DNA of 64,000 bases, from assembly GCA_035445085.1 (NCBI GenBank), contig DAOMQA010000001.1:248001-312000 (forward strand), written 5' to 3'. Both the position numbers and the translations under genes were made by a program. Below the pieces are notes generated by a model that worked only from the letters and a program-made list of their open reading frames with translations, was not told the origin of the DNA and ran no database searches. How positions within the stretch are numbered: the first letter of the stretch is position 1; every line of letters begins with the position of its first letter. This stretch comes from JBDHXE01 sp035445085 (GTDB lineage: Bacteria; Bacteroidota; Ignavibacteria; Kapaibacteriales; UBA2268). Below are positions 1 to 10,597 of the stretch, piece after piece.

Positions 1-3000
1 TAAAGCAGGATCTTCAACATCAACAGCACCAGAGATTTCAAATTCACCAGAGCGGCTATATTCTAATTCTGGGTCGCCATTATAGATTGCTCTAATTACC
101 GCATTTTTAGTATTAGCATTTACTACCATCCAGTCATATGACTTAGGTGCTGCTTTTACATCAGAGTTAATTGGTTGCCAATCTTTACCGCCATTTAAGC
201 TTAATTGTAAGTCAAATGTATTTACGTTATTATAATTCCAACGAACAGCTTTCTTAGTTCCAACTTTTAATTTTTCGCCTTCACGTGGACTAGTAATAGA
301 TAATGAGCCAGCTAAAATTCTGAATGGAGAAGAAGATGCAATTACTTCGCCAGTTTGAGCATTAACCATTCTAACAACAGCATTCTTAGTATTAACTGTA
401 GGTAATATCCAATTTACTTCTAATTTATTAGACTGAATAATATTAGATACTTGTTTCCAATTAGAAACGCCATTATCAGAGAATTCGAATTTAACAGCTA
501 CATTTTCTTCGATATCCCATCTAATAAAGTCTGAAGAGCCACCAGTATACACAGGGTCTTTAGCGCTTGGACGAGTAATCATTGCAGGTGCAGAAGTTAA
601 AGCAAATACGTTATCGCTCTTATCGATTAATTTACCGTTCGTAGCATCGATGATAGCAATTAAGCAATTGTTAGAATTAATTCTAGGAGTATTCCAGTTA
701 TAAGAACCACTCTTTAATTCTACAGCAGAACTTGTAATTCTTTCCCAAGTATTACCAGCATCTTTAGAAAAATCAATATAAACTAATTTGCTAACTGGAG
801 AATTAGTCCAAGTAATTGAATAAGGACGGCCAGCCATTAGTTGTTCACCACCATTAGGGAATATCAAGCTAACAGGTGCATCTAAATTTACTGTAGGTAT
901 AGTAATAAACTTACCATCAGCAGTAACGTTGTTACCATCAACAGTATACACTACAGTAGCATTATTCCATTTGAAATTAAAGTTAGTTGCATTGTCAATT
1001 ATCCTAAACCTTAAAGTACCTAAGTAAGTATCATTAGTTGGCAAACCAATACCAGGTTTATTTGCTAATGGATAGTTATCAAAGTTGATATCGATAGTTC
1101 TTAAGTTTGCTTGTGCATTTTCTCTACCAATTACTGGTGAAGTAAATGTTGGGAAGTAACCTAAATTATCATCTTTATCAAATAATACTTTAGCAGTTTT
1201 TATCATTTCAACGAATTGTAATCTATCAGTTTCAAAAGTAATACCAAAAGTAGAATTACCTAAACCAAAGTCGCCACCAGTGTTTTTAGCAAACATAGGT
1301 ATATCAATATATTCACCGTTTACAGTTGGCATAGCTTTTACTTCATAAGAGATGCCACCAGCCATTAATTTTGGAGCGTGTTGTACGTTCTTATTATTTT
1401 TAACTCTAATATATGATTTTTCTGCTTCTAAGTATTTGTGTAATTCTTCATTATTTACATTAGCAACGATTGTAGAAACTTCGCCAGGTATTGCTACTGG
1501 TGCAATAGAACCTGCAGGCAATAATGGGTCAGCTTCTTTACCATTGTTTCTATAAACAATTTGTCTGTCTGTAGCGTTTACAACAGTAGAACCACCTTTT
1601 ACTTGAGAACGTGGATTAGTAGTACCATTATCTGCTTCAACAAGAGCACGGTCAAGAGCGTTAATACGACCATCGTGTACGACGTCACCACCAACCATAG
1701 CTGCAATTTGATTAGATGTTGTAGTTCCATTTCTACCATCATTATACATTAAGCTAGTTAATGGATAATTTGGATTTGAAGTATTTCTAGCAACATTACC
1801 ATAAGCAGAATAAGAAGTTCCCATAGTTGGAGGATCTAATAATGCATTGCTTGATGTAATTACGTCTGTTGAATCACCATTCCATCTTTCAAAGTCCCAA
1901 CCTGATTCTACAGCCCAAGTAGTAGCAGTATCGCCACTGAATAAGAAAGGAGCTGCATATCTTGACATAATTGGTAAGTGATTAATATGAGTTACTTTAA
2001 CAAAATAACGTCCATCTGTAATAGTATCGAATACAAAAGGTACATTCGCAAAGCTGTTATCACCTGCGTTTCTATTAGCAACATCAAATGCAGTAGTATT
2101 GTTTACATAACCGTTTGAAGTCATTGATGACACTAGATCACCTGGTGTATTAGATACGTTTTTGTATAAATCAATTACTAAAGCGTTTCCTTCTGGATAA
2201 GCTAAGCTACCAACGTTAGATTTAATACCTGCTACACTACCTTCATGATAACCTTCAAGTAATACTCTTACAGTGAAGTTCGATAAAGGAGTAATTGAGA
2301 ATAATTTACTTTCAGGTCTTAAATTATTTACGTACCCGTATTCGCCACTTGTACCATTGATATGGAATAAAGTGTAACCATTAATAGTAGAGCGAGCATT
2401 TAATCTCAAACGTGCATTACTATTAGCAGATGCTAATTCACCTTGGTCAGAGAATGTACTGTCATTATTCATATCTGGGTCAGTCATACTTACATTTAAG
2501 TAAGCAGCAAATTGAGATCTAGCAGAAGTACCAGGGAATTCATAAACAGAATTCAAAGTAGGTAACTGTAAAGCATTAGTAAATGCAGGGTTATATTTTT
2601 GACTTGCTGCAAACTGATATGGTTGAATTAATTGACCGCCACCGCCTTCTACTGAAAATTCAACAGATGCATCGTTAGTCATATTAGAACCATTTAAGAA
2701 TGAAGTAACATCATTTCTATTATAAGCAAAACCTACCCAACGTACTTTTATATTTGTAGAAGTATTAGCAACTTTTTGTCTAAATGTAGGATTAACCACT
2801 TTTAAGTAAGGTTTAACAGCAGTATAAGCATATCCAGTACCAGTAATTTTAGCATTCAAATCATCATTAGCAGGATATACAGCAATAGATTTTTCAATTC
2901 CATTATTAACCCAGCTACCGCCATCAAGTTGATAAGCAGAAACTAAATTATCAGCAAAATCATTACCATTAAATACGCCTAACTCTTCAGCTTTCACAGA

Positions 3001-6000
3001 TTGAGCACCTTGCACAAAGTAAGTTAAGTTTGAAGTATTACCATCAGCAGCAGTAGTTTGATTAGCTGGGTAGCCGTTCCATACTCTTACTTCTTTAATA
3101 TCACCTAAGAAAGTAGTAAAGTCATCAGCAGCTAAACCAGGTTCATGACCAATAAAGAATGGATATAAATTATTTCTATCAACAGTGATATTATCACCTA
3201 ATTGGCCTGTTTGACCGCTAGTAAATTGTGGTGTACCATCAATATAAAATATAACTGAAGAAGCACCAGCACTACCTGGATTAACAAATACAGCAACATG
3301 AGTCCAAGCAGTATCGTTTTCGATTACGTTTGGAATAGTTACTAAAGAATCGTTATCAGCGCTTGATGTAGCAGTTCTTAATAATAATCCAGTAGATGAT
3401 TGCAATTCAAATTGTAATTGACCTGTAGGCAATAATCTGAAAGCATAAGCTAAATTACCAGAATTATCATCAGCTTTTTTAGAGACAATAGGGAAACTAC
3501 CTTCTTCTACTGTAGGGAATCTATGAGGACGAATCCATGCTTCTAACATAAAAGGAGAAGACGAAGTAATATTTTGATTAATATTACCAGCAACTTTTAC
3601 TACTGCAGTAGCAGTATTTCTATAAGCAAAATACGGTGCTACAACAAAAGAAGCAGATGTATCAGATATAGCATCTTGATTGTTTGTATCAGTTCCACTA
3701 ATCTTTAATAAAACATTCTTAGAATAGTTATTAGGAACATCGATAATACCTTGTAAGTCATCATTTTGACCAAAGAAAGTAGCATTATTGTAAGGTTCCC
3801 AATTTGCTTCGCCATCTTCTACTTCAACTTGATCTAAAGGTAATGATGGAATATCATTATCAATAGCATCAAACCAAGTAAGACCACCATCACGGCTTAA
3901 TTGAATCATTAAGTCTTTAGAGGCTGGAGAAGTAGAACCTAAACCATAAGCAACCCAACGAACTTTAAATACTTCATCTTTAAGATTAACAACGCCTTCA
4001 TTTCCAGTAGGTGAAGTTAAGCTAATATGTGGTCTATCTGGGCGATAGTTGATAGAAGCATTAGCATTAGTTGCAGTAACACTTGGGTTATTATAAAAAC
4101 TTAACCAAGTTACATCATTTTGATAGTATTCTTCAGAAGCACGATCTGAACGGAAACCTTGCAATGGATAGTAAAGTTCTAATTTTACTCTTTCATTAGT
4201 AAGGTCGCTAATGTCAGTTGGATTGTAAATACCCGCAATATGTTCACGGATTTGGTCTTGATCTAAAGCAGAACGCCAAACTTGAACATCTTTAATACCA
4301 GCATGAACATAATCAGTAGCATCAACAGTTCCATTCGGATTCAAACCAACCCAAATTGGGTGATTAGAAGTCATCATTCTGATATTTACAGCTTGATTGT
4401 TTGTATAACGATCAACTTCTTCACCGTTTACATATAATTTAACAACATTATTATCAACAACGGCAGCTAAATGCACCCAATTAGAAGAGTGTGCATTTGA
4501 AATTGGAGAAGCATCGCTAGTAGTAGAAAGTGCAGTAGAAGATACTACTGTACCAATATAACCACCAGGTCCTCTACCTTCAATTTCTCTAACTCTAAAT
4601 GCAGGGTATCTGCCATCTTTCAAATAAAGCATCCAAGCACCTTCTTGAGGAGAAATAGAACCTGCAGAAGAAGCTACAACAGCTGGTTCAGAACCAACTG
4701 CTTGCATTGAATTTAAATTAACCCAAGCAGCAACAGTTAAGACAGTTGAATTACTAAAAGTTCTGTCAGTTTTTAAATAAGTTGAAGAGCCATCTAATTG
4801 AACAAAAAACAATCTACCTAATACAAACGAATAATTATTAATATCCCAACGGTTTGTAGTAGTAGTTGAATAAGCATCTCTATTAACAATCGTTGCTGCT
4901 AATGTAGAAGCACTTGTATCTATTTGCACAACTCTTAATCTTGCTTGTTCTGAACGGTAAGCAAAATTTTGGTCTGCTTTCCAAATTGTTCTTAATAAAG
5001 CACCACTATTATTTGTAGATAGTAATGAGTTATCATAAGTAGTTAAGTATCTTGGAGTAACAGCAGATTTAGTGTCAATATCTCCAGTAACATAATATGA
5101 TGTATTTAATAAAACATCAGCATTATATTCAGCTACTTTACCTATTTCGCTCCATGTAGAACCATTATCTAAAGAATACTCGATTTTGTAAGCAACTTTA
5201 TTTGTAGAATAATCACTTAAATTACCAGCCAAGCCAGAGCGTTCAAAATACAATGGGTAGCCTAAGTTAGGCGATAATGATGGATAAGCCGCATCTGGAT
5301 AACGATTGACTGCTTGGTTAGGATAATTAGGGTTTAATACCGTAATACCACGAATCGTAAAACTAGCAGGATCGGTAAATGTAGATACGCTTGTTACATC
5401 GTTACCATTAACATCTGTAATAGCTTTTACAGCTAACCAGTTAGCATTATTAAACGCTATACCTGTATTAGCGCCTTCAGTTAAGTTTGTGTTGTCAGAG
5501 ATATAGAATTTAAGCATACCTACATAAGAACCTTTACCAGTAGATGCAGGTGTAAAGCCAGTTGGTGAACCTGCTACAGTTTTTACATCTAAGATAAAAG
5601 CATATAAGGTAGAAGCACCATTAGTGCCAGTAATTGCTTGACCAGCTAAACTAGTAAAACCATAAAGAGCGTCTGCATAAGGGCTATTTATAGTTTGATA
5701 TGGTTGAGCTAATTCCATATCATAGCTAATAGAATCAGTCCACGAACGTGGATTAGTAGCTCCTAAGTTGGCAGGAGTGAGATAAGTATGGTCATATACT
5801 ATAGGAATAGACATATCACCTAAACTAGCAGCAGTGCCATTTAGGGATTTTACCCATACTTCTACACCAATGGTATCGCCCATACGGCGTTGATTTAACG
5901 TGAACTCATAATTTTGAGCGGACAATTCCGACACGGCAATAAATATAAAGGCAAGTAAAAATATTCCACTCCAAATCTTCGGTAGCACCTTTCCTACTGC

Positions 6001-6021
6001 TTTTTTCATTATATTATTCAT
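1..6021 (-). CDS. giant secreted mosaic surface protein, LamG and Ig-like domains (3' end outside window)
   Basis: Open frame of 2007 codons that reaches the left edge without a stop, so the C-terminus is missing. The ATG at 6021 has AGGA seven bases upstream; an in-frame ATG four codons later is possible. A signal peptide ends near residue 36 (SELSAQ). Following domains, by eye: a cohesin-like beta domain after the signal; two LamG/concanavalin-like domains (about 395-590 and 795-985), each with the typical W/V-HVAVFVN or WVHLAAVVDN and IDG or VNGEEV motifs; a dockerin-like DGRINALDR segment near 1440; a second cohesin-like domain near 1550-1705; and several Ig-like modules with a G-x-R/W-x2-W pattern near 664, 1074, 1717, 1814 and 1907. 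It lies 41 bp after the adhesin gene and is probably cotranscribed. Likely a cell-surface or extracellular binding protein; the ligand is unknown. A sorting tail, if present, would lie beyond the window. Confidence 0.85.
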   Translation of the reverse strand, partial: MNNIMKKAVGKVLPKIWSGIFLLAFIFIAVSELSAQNYEFTLNQRRMGDTIGVEVWVKSLNGTAASLGDMSIPIVYDHTYLTPANLGATNPRSWTDSISYDMELAQPYQTINSPYADALYGFTSLAGQAITGTNGASTLYAFILDVKTVAGSPTGFTPASTGKGSYVGMLKFYISDNTNLTEGANTGIAFNNANWLAVKAITDVNGNDVTSVSTFTDPASFTIRGITVLNPNYPNQAVNRYPDAAYPSLSPNLGYPLYFERSGLAGNLSDYSTNKVAYKIEYSLDNGSTWSEIGKVAEYNADVLLNTSYYVTGDIDTKSAVTPRYLTTYDNSLLSTNNSGALLRTIWKADQNFAYRSEQARLRVVQIDTSASTLAATIVNRDAYSTTTTNRWDINNYSFVLGRLFFVQLDGSSTYLKTDRTFSNSTVLTVAAWVNLNSMQAVGSEPAVVASSAGSISPQEGAWMLYLKDGRYPAFRVREIEGRGPGGYIGTVVSSTALSTTSDASPISNAHSSNWVHLAAVVDNNVVKLYVNGEEVDRYTNNQAVNIRMMTSNHPIWVGLNPNGTVDATDYVHAGIKDVQVWRSALDQDQIREHIAGIYNPTDISDLTNERVKLELYYPLQGFRSDRASEEYYQNDVTWLSFYNNPSVTATNANASINYRPDRPHISLTSPTGNEGVVNLKDEVFKVRWVAYGLGSTSPASKDLMIQLSRDGGLTWFDAIDNDIPSLPLDQVEVEDGEANWEPYNNATFFGQNDDLQGIIDVPNNYSKNVLLKISGTDTNNQDAISDTSASFVVAPYFAYRNTATAVVKVAGNINQNITSSSPFMLEAWIRPHRFPTVEEGSFPIVSKKADDNSGNLAYAFRLLPTGQLQFELQSSTGLLLRTATSSADNDSLVTIPNVIENDTAWTHVAVFVNPGSAGASSVIFYIDGTPQFTSGQTGQLGDNITVDRNNLYPFFIGHEPGLAADDFTTFLGDIKEVRVWNGYPANQTTAADGNTSNLTYFVQGAQSVKAEELGVFNGNDFADNLVSAYQLDGGSWVNNGIEKSIAVYPANDDLNAKITGTGYAYTAVKPYLKVVNPTFRQKVANTSTNIKVRWVGFAYNRNDVTSFLNGSNMTNDASVEFSVEGGGGQLIQPYQFAASQKYNPAFTNALQLPTLNSVYEFPGTSARSQFAAYLNVSMTDPDMNNDSTFSDQGELASANSNARLRLNARSTINGYTLFHINGTSGEYGYVNNLRPESKLFSITPLSNFTVRVLLEGYHEGSVAGIKSNVGSLAYPEGNALVIDLYKNVSNTPGDLVSSMTSNGYVNNTTAFDVANRNAGDNSFANVPFVFDTITDGRYFVKVTHINHLPIMSRYAAPFLFSGDTATTWAVESGWDFERWNGDSTDVITSSNALLDPPTMGTSYSAYGNVARNTSNPNYPLTSLMYNDGRNGTTTSNQIAAMVGGDVVHDGRINALDRALVEADNGTTNPRSQVKGGSTVVNATDRQIVYRNNGKEADPLLPAGSIAPVAIPGEVSTIVANVNNEELHKYLEAEKSYIRVKNNKNVQHAPKLMAGGISYEVKAMPTVNGEYIDIPMFAKNTGGDFGLGNSTFGITFETDRLQFVEMIKTAKVLFDKDDNLGYFPTFTSPVIGRENAQANLRTIDINFDNYPLANKPGIGLPTNDTYLGTLRFRIIDNATNFNFKWNNATVVYTVDGNNVTADGKFITIPTVNLDAPVSLIFPNGGEQLMAGRPYSITWTNSPVSKLVYIDFSKDAGNTWERITSSAVELKSGSYNWNTPRINSNNCLIAIIDATNGKLIDKSDNVFALTSAPAMITRPSAKDPVYTGGSSDFIRWDIEENVAVKFEFSDNGVSNWKQVSNIIQSNKLEVNWILPTVNTKNAVVRMVNAQTGEVIASSSPFRILAGSLSITSPREGEKLKVGTKKAVRWNYNNVNTFDLQLSLNGGKDWQPINSDVKAAPKSYDWMVVNANTKNAVIRAIYNGDPELEYSRSGEFEISGAVDVEDPAL

Positions 6022-6062
6022 AACATTTTCCTTATTTAATTATACATTTTATAAATATTGAA

Positions 6063-9000
6063 TTATTCCGTTACACTATAGATTTCTGTTCCATCTGTAG
6101 TCAACTGTAATGTATAGTAGTTAGAAGCATCGAAAGCACCGCTTACACCAACAACTCTTACCAAGAATGTTCCCGGAGTTAAGTCGTTAATGACTTGATT
6201 TTCTGTACTATTGCTTAAACGTGTTCCACGGCGAATTCTTCTTCCATCAGCATTGTATAATTCAACATTGTAATTACCTAAGGCAGCAGACAATGTAAGA
6301 CGTGCTCTTAGATTTGGTGAGCTATTAGTAATAGTAAAACTAAACCAATCTTCATCAGTAGCACTCTTAATAGTGCCTTTTATTGGTGAATTAGCACCGA
6401 TTGGTTTTGCTGTTTCTTTTGTATTGTTTGATCCATAGTCAATATCATCATCATTATTAGATGTGCCACTTGTAGTAAAGCTCTTAGGATTGTTTGCAGC
6501 AGCAAAAGTTAAATACTTTTCAGTTCCAGCAGTTACAGCACTACCGAAAGAAAAACCACGGAAATAATAAGTAGTATTTGGAGCTAATCCATTAACAGTA
6601 ATTGCTGATGCAGGGTCTGTGCCTTTATAAACTACTACAGCGCCACCAATTTTAGAGCCTTCTCCAAAATTATTTGATGCAAAGTAAGTTTGCCCATCAA
6701 CAGGGAAGTCATCGCTAGTAATTGCTGAACCAGCTTTAGCTAAAATTACACCGTTATCAGTTGTTAAAGTAAAGTCTAAGCTAGTTGATGTAGTGCCACC
6801 GCCTAAAACTATACTATTAACTTGATTGCTTGGTAAGCCACCAATAACATTAATAAGTGGCGATACACCTGGAGTTGGTAGACTTGAAGGACCAGAACCA
6901 GTAACTTTAAATTGGTTACCTGCACTTGCCGAAGCATAAGAGAAGCCACCAATTGTTACAGAACTTGAACCAACTGGAATAACCGCAGCTGGGTAAGTAG
7001 CAGTACCTAATAAATCAGCAAAAGCTAAAGTAAGGGCAACTGAACCAGTAACATTTGTAGCATTACCGTATTGATCTTGTAATTCTATTGTAGCAGTAAA
7101 AGGTACACCAGCTTCTACAGTTGCAGGAGTAATATTTTTTACTACTAATTTATTGTTAGTAACATTTATGGCAGCATCTTTAGCTACATCTGTAGCAGCG
7201 CTTGCTACAAATATTGCCCAATCGCCTGCTAAAACATTAGCATTAACTGGGAAGTTAGCAGCAATAGGAGTTAATTCGGCATTAGCTGCAAAATTAGCAC
7301 TTGCTGTTGTAGCATATCCCGTTCTATAATCTGCCCAAGAAGAAGTATTCCAACGAGCTGGGAATGTAGTTGTAGCGCCAACTGCTAAGCCATTATCATG
7401 GTCTGTACCCCAACCAAAGTCAATAGCAACTGTATCTGCAGGAGCTGTTCCTACTGGAGTAATTGTCCAATTAGATAAAATAGCTCTTGAAGGATCGCCA
7501 CCGTTACCATATACTGGGTTTTCTTTAGCTGAAGACACCATAACAACTTGAGAGCTACCAGCATTAGCAAATTGTAATGAAATAGGTCTAAATGCAGTTG
7601 CTCCACCACCACCAATAGGAAATGCAGTAGCTGTGTTTGTTACAGTTCTTTTTAAATTACCAACAACATGAGTCCCAGCAACATAAGCAGGCAAAGTAGC
7701 ACTTGGTCCAAATGTTAAGATATTATTATTTGTAGTAATTTGGAATACACCAGTTAGAGTACCATTAACAGTTAGATCGCCAGCTAAGGTAGTAGCAGCG
7801 GCAATAGTTAAATTATTTACAGTATTATTTTTAAATAGATTAGCTGGTATAGTAGTGTGAGAAGCGTGAGTACCTAAGATTACCGAGCCATCTTCTGCAT
7901 CTATACCACCTGATACTCTTTGTAATACTGTAGTATTATTTAATGTTAATGTATAAGTAGATAGATCTAAGAATTGAGTAGAGTTATTTAACTTTAATAC
8001 GTTACCTGCTATTAAAGTTAAAGCACCAGTAAGAGTTTCACCTCTTTCTAAAGTAATAGAAGGAGTTGCTCCAAAAAGAGCATTTTGTAAGTCATCACAA
8101 GTACCAGTACCAGTAAGTTTTAATATAGAACTAGTAGCATTAGCACCAACAAATGTACCTGCTGCAGTTGTTACAACATTACCTTTTATTTCTAATGTTT
8201 GGCTTGCTGGTATTGTAAATGCAACAGCTCCTGTGAAATTGAAATTATTATTGACTGTTAAATTACCTGCACCCATTGTATGAGCTACTAAGTCAGTCAA
8301 ATTGTATAATGTAGGCGTGCCATCTATTGTAAAGAAAGCATCTATTAATCCAGTTGCATTATGGCCTGTAGAAATAACATAAGTACCAGTAGAACCATTA
8401 ATAGCGCCTGTACCTTGAGTTGGCAATACGTTCGCACCAACAGTAAGCGTATACGATGATAAGTCTAATATACCATCTGTTAGTGTAATAGTTGAAGTAG
8501 CAGTATTCGCTACTGCAACGTTATCACCTAAGGTAACTTTGTCATTGCCCGAAGTACCAGTCTTATTAACTACTAATACATCGAAAGTAGCTACTGGATC
8601 TTGATTAGTAGAGCCACCAATAACAGAGTTTGCAGTACCATTAAATGTAACAGTAGACCCAGCACCACTTGTATAAGAAGCACCTGCATTATTCAAAGTT
8701 AAATTACCTTTAATTTGAACAAATTGAGCAGCAGCATCTGTAACAGCAGCGCCATCAACAGTAATATTATTAAAAATTAAATCACCGTTTGTACCAGCAG
8801 TTAAAACACACGCAGCGGTAAATGTAATTGTGCCGTCAGTTGCTTCAAACTTTTCAGCTCCATTATTTGTTACTGTAAAGACTGTTCCTTTTACTTTAAA
8901 ATTATCGGCAGTATTTACAACTGTAATTTCAGTTGCACCAACAATTACATCATAAAATTCTAAATTAGCATTATCAGCTACAACAATGTCGATAGTTGCA

Positions 9001-10442
9001 GTCGCTTCATCTAAATGAGCTTCACCAGCTGTAAATGTCAATTCTGAAGCTGAGTTTAGTGTAAGGTCACTTTTTATAGTAACATTATTAGCACAAGTTA
9101 CATCAGAAGAGGCAGCAATAGCAAGCCCCCAGAACATCATCTCAGTTTCAGTATTATTAGTGTTAGTAATTGTTTTTTGTGTTGCATTATTAAAAGTAAT
9201 TGTACCAGCTGTTGCACTAAATACACCAGCAGCAGCATTAGTAAAATTACCTTTGATAGTAAAGTCTGATGCAGTAGTAGTAGCAGTACCTGTAGCAGCA
9301 TTTGTTAAGTTATTGAATTCAAGAGTGCCAGAGTTAGATATTGTAGCACTATTTGATACTATCGAAACTGTACCAGTTTGGCAGATAAAAGAAGCTGAAC
9401 TAGCTACCGACAAAGCTGCTGCTGTAGCTACAGTTCCTGGATCACCAATAGTAAAATCAGATGATGTAGTCAGTTTTGAGCCAGCTGAGACAGCTAAGTT
9501 CACAAATGAGTTTGTACCACCAACTAATTGCATTGTTTTACCTGATAAATTAGTATTGGTGAAGGTAACTGTTCCAGCAGTAGGAGCAAAATTAGAAGCA
9601 CCAATTTTAGTAAGATCGCCTTTTATCACAACACTTGTTGCAGGAGTACCATTATTCGATAAATTCAATATTACATCATTGAAAGTAATAGCTCCAGTTG
9701 CTGCCCATAATACAGAGGCAACAGCAGGATTAAAAGTAACAGTACCAGCAGATGCAGTAAAAGCCCCTGCAGTAGTAGTTAAAATGTCTTTTAGTGTAAA
9801 ACTCGATGCAGTTGTTACACCAGCGCCATTAATAGTTAGGTCGCCAAATTCACAATATGAATCGTCAGCCACGCTAATTGCTTGCGTAGAAGCGCCAGTC
9901 ATACTTACAACAGACCCATCATCTGCTGCAGTAAGAGCGCTAGTGCCCACTAAGCTTAAATCACCATTAATATCTAAGGTTGTTCCTGTTGCAATCAACA
10001 TTGTAGCATCTGTAATAATTACGTTATTACACGTAATACTACCTGCTGGATTGAGTGCAGCGCCACTATTCACTAGCAAAGCTCCGTTTATTGTTAAACT
10101 GCCGCCTGACGTAGGTGCACAAGATGCTTGAACTGAAACAACACCATTTACTGTAACCGCCGCAGTAACGTGGTTGCCAGTAGATTGGATAAATAGGGTA
10201 TCGAATGTAGTTGCAGCAAAAGTAAGAACATCTGTTCCTTCTACAACATACTTATCAGTATTCACCCAAGCACCTAAGGCGGAGCCGGTACCATCTGATG
10301 CACTATTCCAGTTTCCGATGGCTCCTAAGGTAACGGCACCCTGAGAATACCACGTAGCAGCTGTGGCATTCTGTCCGAGACCTAAATAGACTAAACAAAC
10401 AACAAGTATGCTCAGCCATATATTATGTTTTTTATTATTCAT
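6063..10442 (-). CDS. large repeat-rich adhesin-like exported protein with C-terminal PPC domain
   Basis: 1459 residues. The N-terminal hydrophobic signal ends near residue 28 (GQNATA). Residues about 60-900 are a run of degenerate 60-80-residue modules rich in Ala, Thr, Val and Asn. Each has a phrase like GTITFN or ITFNNV and a phrase like FTIKGNLT, which suggests a right-handed beta-helix or filamentous-adhesin fold. After residue 1000 comes a Big-like segment (AGVPFTATIELQDQYGN), then an FN3-like region (GLAPNTTYYFRG), then a pre-peptidase C-terminal (PPC) domain containing DEDWFSFTI and ending YTLQLTTDG. There is no obvious type IX sorting tail after the PPC domain. It starts a two-gene unit with the mosaic protein downstream. 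Role in adhesion is inferred from architecture only. Confidence 0.85.
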   Translation of the reverse strand: MNNKKHNIWLSILVVCLVYLGLGQNATAATWYSQGAVTLGAIGNWNSASDGTGSALGAWVNTDKYVVEGTDVLTFAATTFDTLFIQSTGNHVTAAVTVNGVVSVQASCAPTSGGSLTINGALLVNSGAALNPAGSITCNNVIITDATMLIATGTTLDINGDLSLVGTSALTAADDGSVVSMTGASTQAISVADDSYCEFGDLTINGAGVTTASSFTLKDILTTTAGAFTASAGTVTFNPAVASVLWAATGAITFNDVILNLSNNGTPATSVVIKGDLTKIGASNFAPTAGTVTFTNTNLSGKTMQLVGGTNSFVNLAVSAGSKLTTSSDFTIGDPGTVATAAALSVASSASFICQTGTVSIVSNSATISNSGTLEFNNLTNAATGTATTTASDFTIKGNFTNAAAGVFSATAGTITFNNATQKTITNTNNTETEMMFWGLAIAASSDVTCANNVTIKSDLTLNSASELTFTAGEAHLDEATATIDIVVADNANLEFYDVIVGATEITVVNTADNFKVKGTVFTVTNNGAEKFEATDGTITFTAACVLTAGTNGDLIFNNITVDGAAVTDAAAQFVQIKGNLTLNNAGASYTSGAGSTVTFNGTANSVIGGSTNQDPVATFDVLVVNKTGTSGNDKVTLGDNVAVANTATSTITLTDGILDLSSYTLTVGANVLPTQGTGAINGSTGTYVISTGHNATGLIDAFFTIDGTPTLYNLTDLVAHTMGAGNLTVNNNFNFTGAVAFTIPASQTLEIKGNVVTTAAGTFVGANATSSILKLTGTGTCDDLQNALFGATPSITLERGETLTGALTLIAGNVLKLNNSTQFLDLSTYTLTLNNTTVLQRVSGGIDAEDGSVILGTHASHTTIPANLFKNNTVNNLTIAAATTLAGDLTVNGTLTGVFQITTNNNILTFGPSATLPAYVAGTHVVGNLKRTVTNTATAFPIGGGGATAFRPISLQFANAGSSQVVMVSSAKENPVYGNGGDPSRAILSNWTITPVGTAPADTVAIDFGWGTDHDNGLAVGATTTFPARWNTSSWADYRTGYATTASANFAANAELTPIAANFPVNANVLAGDWAIFVASAATDVAKDAAINVTNNKLVVKNITPATVEAGVPFTATIELQDQYGNATNVTGSVALTLAFADLLGTATYPAAVIPVGSSSVTIGGFSYASASAGNQFKVTGSGPSSLPTPGVSPLINVIGGLPSNQVNSIVLGGGTTSTSLDFTLTTDNGVILAKAGSAITSDDFPVDGQTYFASNNFGEGSKIGGAVVVYKGTDPASAITVNGLAPNTTYYFRGFSFGSAVTAGTEKYLTFAAANNPKSFTTSGTSNNDDDIDYGSNNTKETAKPIGANSPIKGTIKSATDEDWFSFTITNSSPNLRARLTLSAALGNYNVELYNADGRRIRRGTRLSNSTENQVINDLTPGTFLVRVVGVSGAFDASNYYTLQLTTDGTEIYSVTE

Positions 10443-10500
10443 AATTAAACCTATATGTAAGTTTAAAAAAATTATTAATTATTAATTGCTTCTTCTTCAT
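10435..10500 (-). CDS. putative 21-residue leader ORF overlapping the adhesin start
   Basis: An ATG at 10500 is preceded by a strong Shine-Dalgarno sequence, GGAGGT, with about nine bases of spacing. This is a better site than the AGG in front of the adhesin. The frame encodes MKKKQLIINNFFKLTYRFNYE and stops at TAA 10437-10435, so its end overlaps the adhesin ATG at 10442 by eight bases. The arrangement would allow translational coupling or attenuation. The product is basic and unlike a known protein, and expression is unproven. The alternative is that GGAGGT is only the 3' arm of a hairpin. Confidence 0.4.
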   Translation of the reverse strand: MKKKQLIINNFFKLTYRFNYE

Positions 10501-10508
10501 TGCGTAAT

Positions 10509-10597
10509 ACCTCCATACTTATAGAGGTTAATATTATTTTTATACCAAATTGGTATAGACTTGTTCAGTTTTTCAACTGATATTGAGTATTTACTCA
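10509..10597 (-). promoter_or_regulatory. cluster of four small inverted repeats in the adhesin leader
   Basis: Four inverted repeats stand one after another upstream of the adhesin unit: ACCTC/GAGGT at 10509-10528, a perfect TATACCAA-A-TTGGTATA at 10541-10557, CAGTT/AACTG at 10566-10579, and TGAGTA-TT-TACTCA at 10584-10597. The 17-bp perfect dyad looks like a repressor operator. The others could fold in the 5' leader RNA. The one nearest the gene includes the GGAGGT of the leader ORF, so pairing would hide that ribosome-binding site. Function is inferred. Confidence 0.45.

Noticed and set aside
1352..1752. Two short plus-strand open frames
   Set aside because: They lie antisense within the mosaic surface protein and have no features of genes.
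9160..10131. 323-codon open frame on the plus strand inside the adhesin gene
   Set aside because: It is antisense to the Ala/Val/Thr-rich repeats, has no ribosome-binding site or domain, and its Val/Ala-rich composition is what the complementary frame would give.
6063..10442. Tandem repeats in the adhesin as a CRISPR or recent DNA repeat array
   Set aside because: The repeats are protein-level, of variable length and diverged in DNA; there are no identical spaced units.
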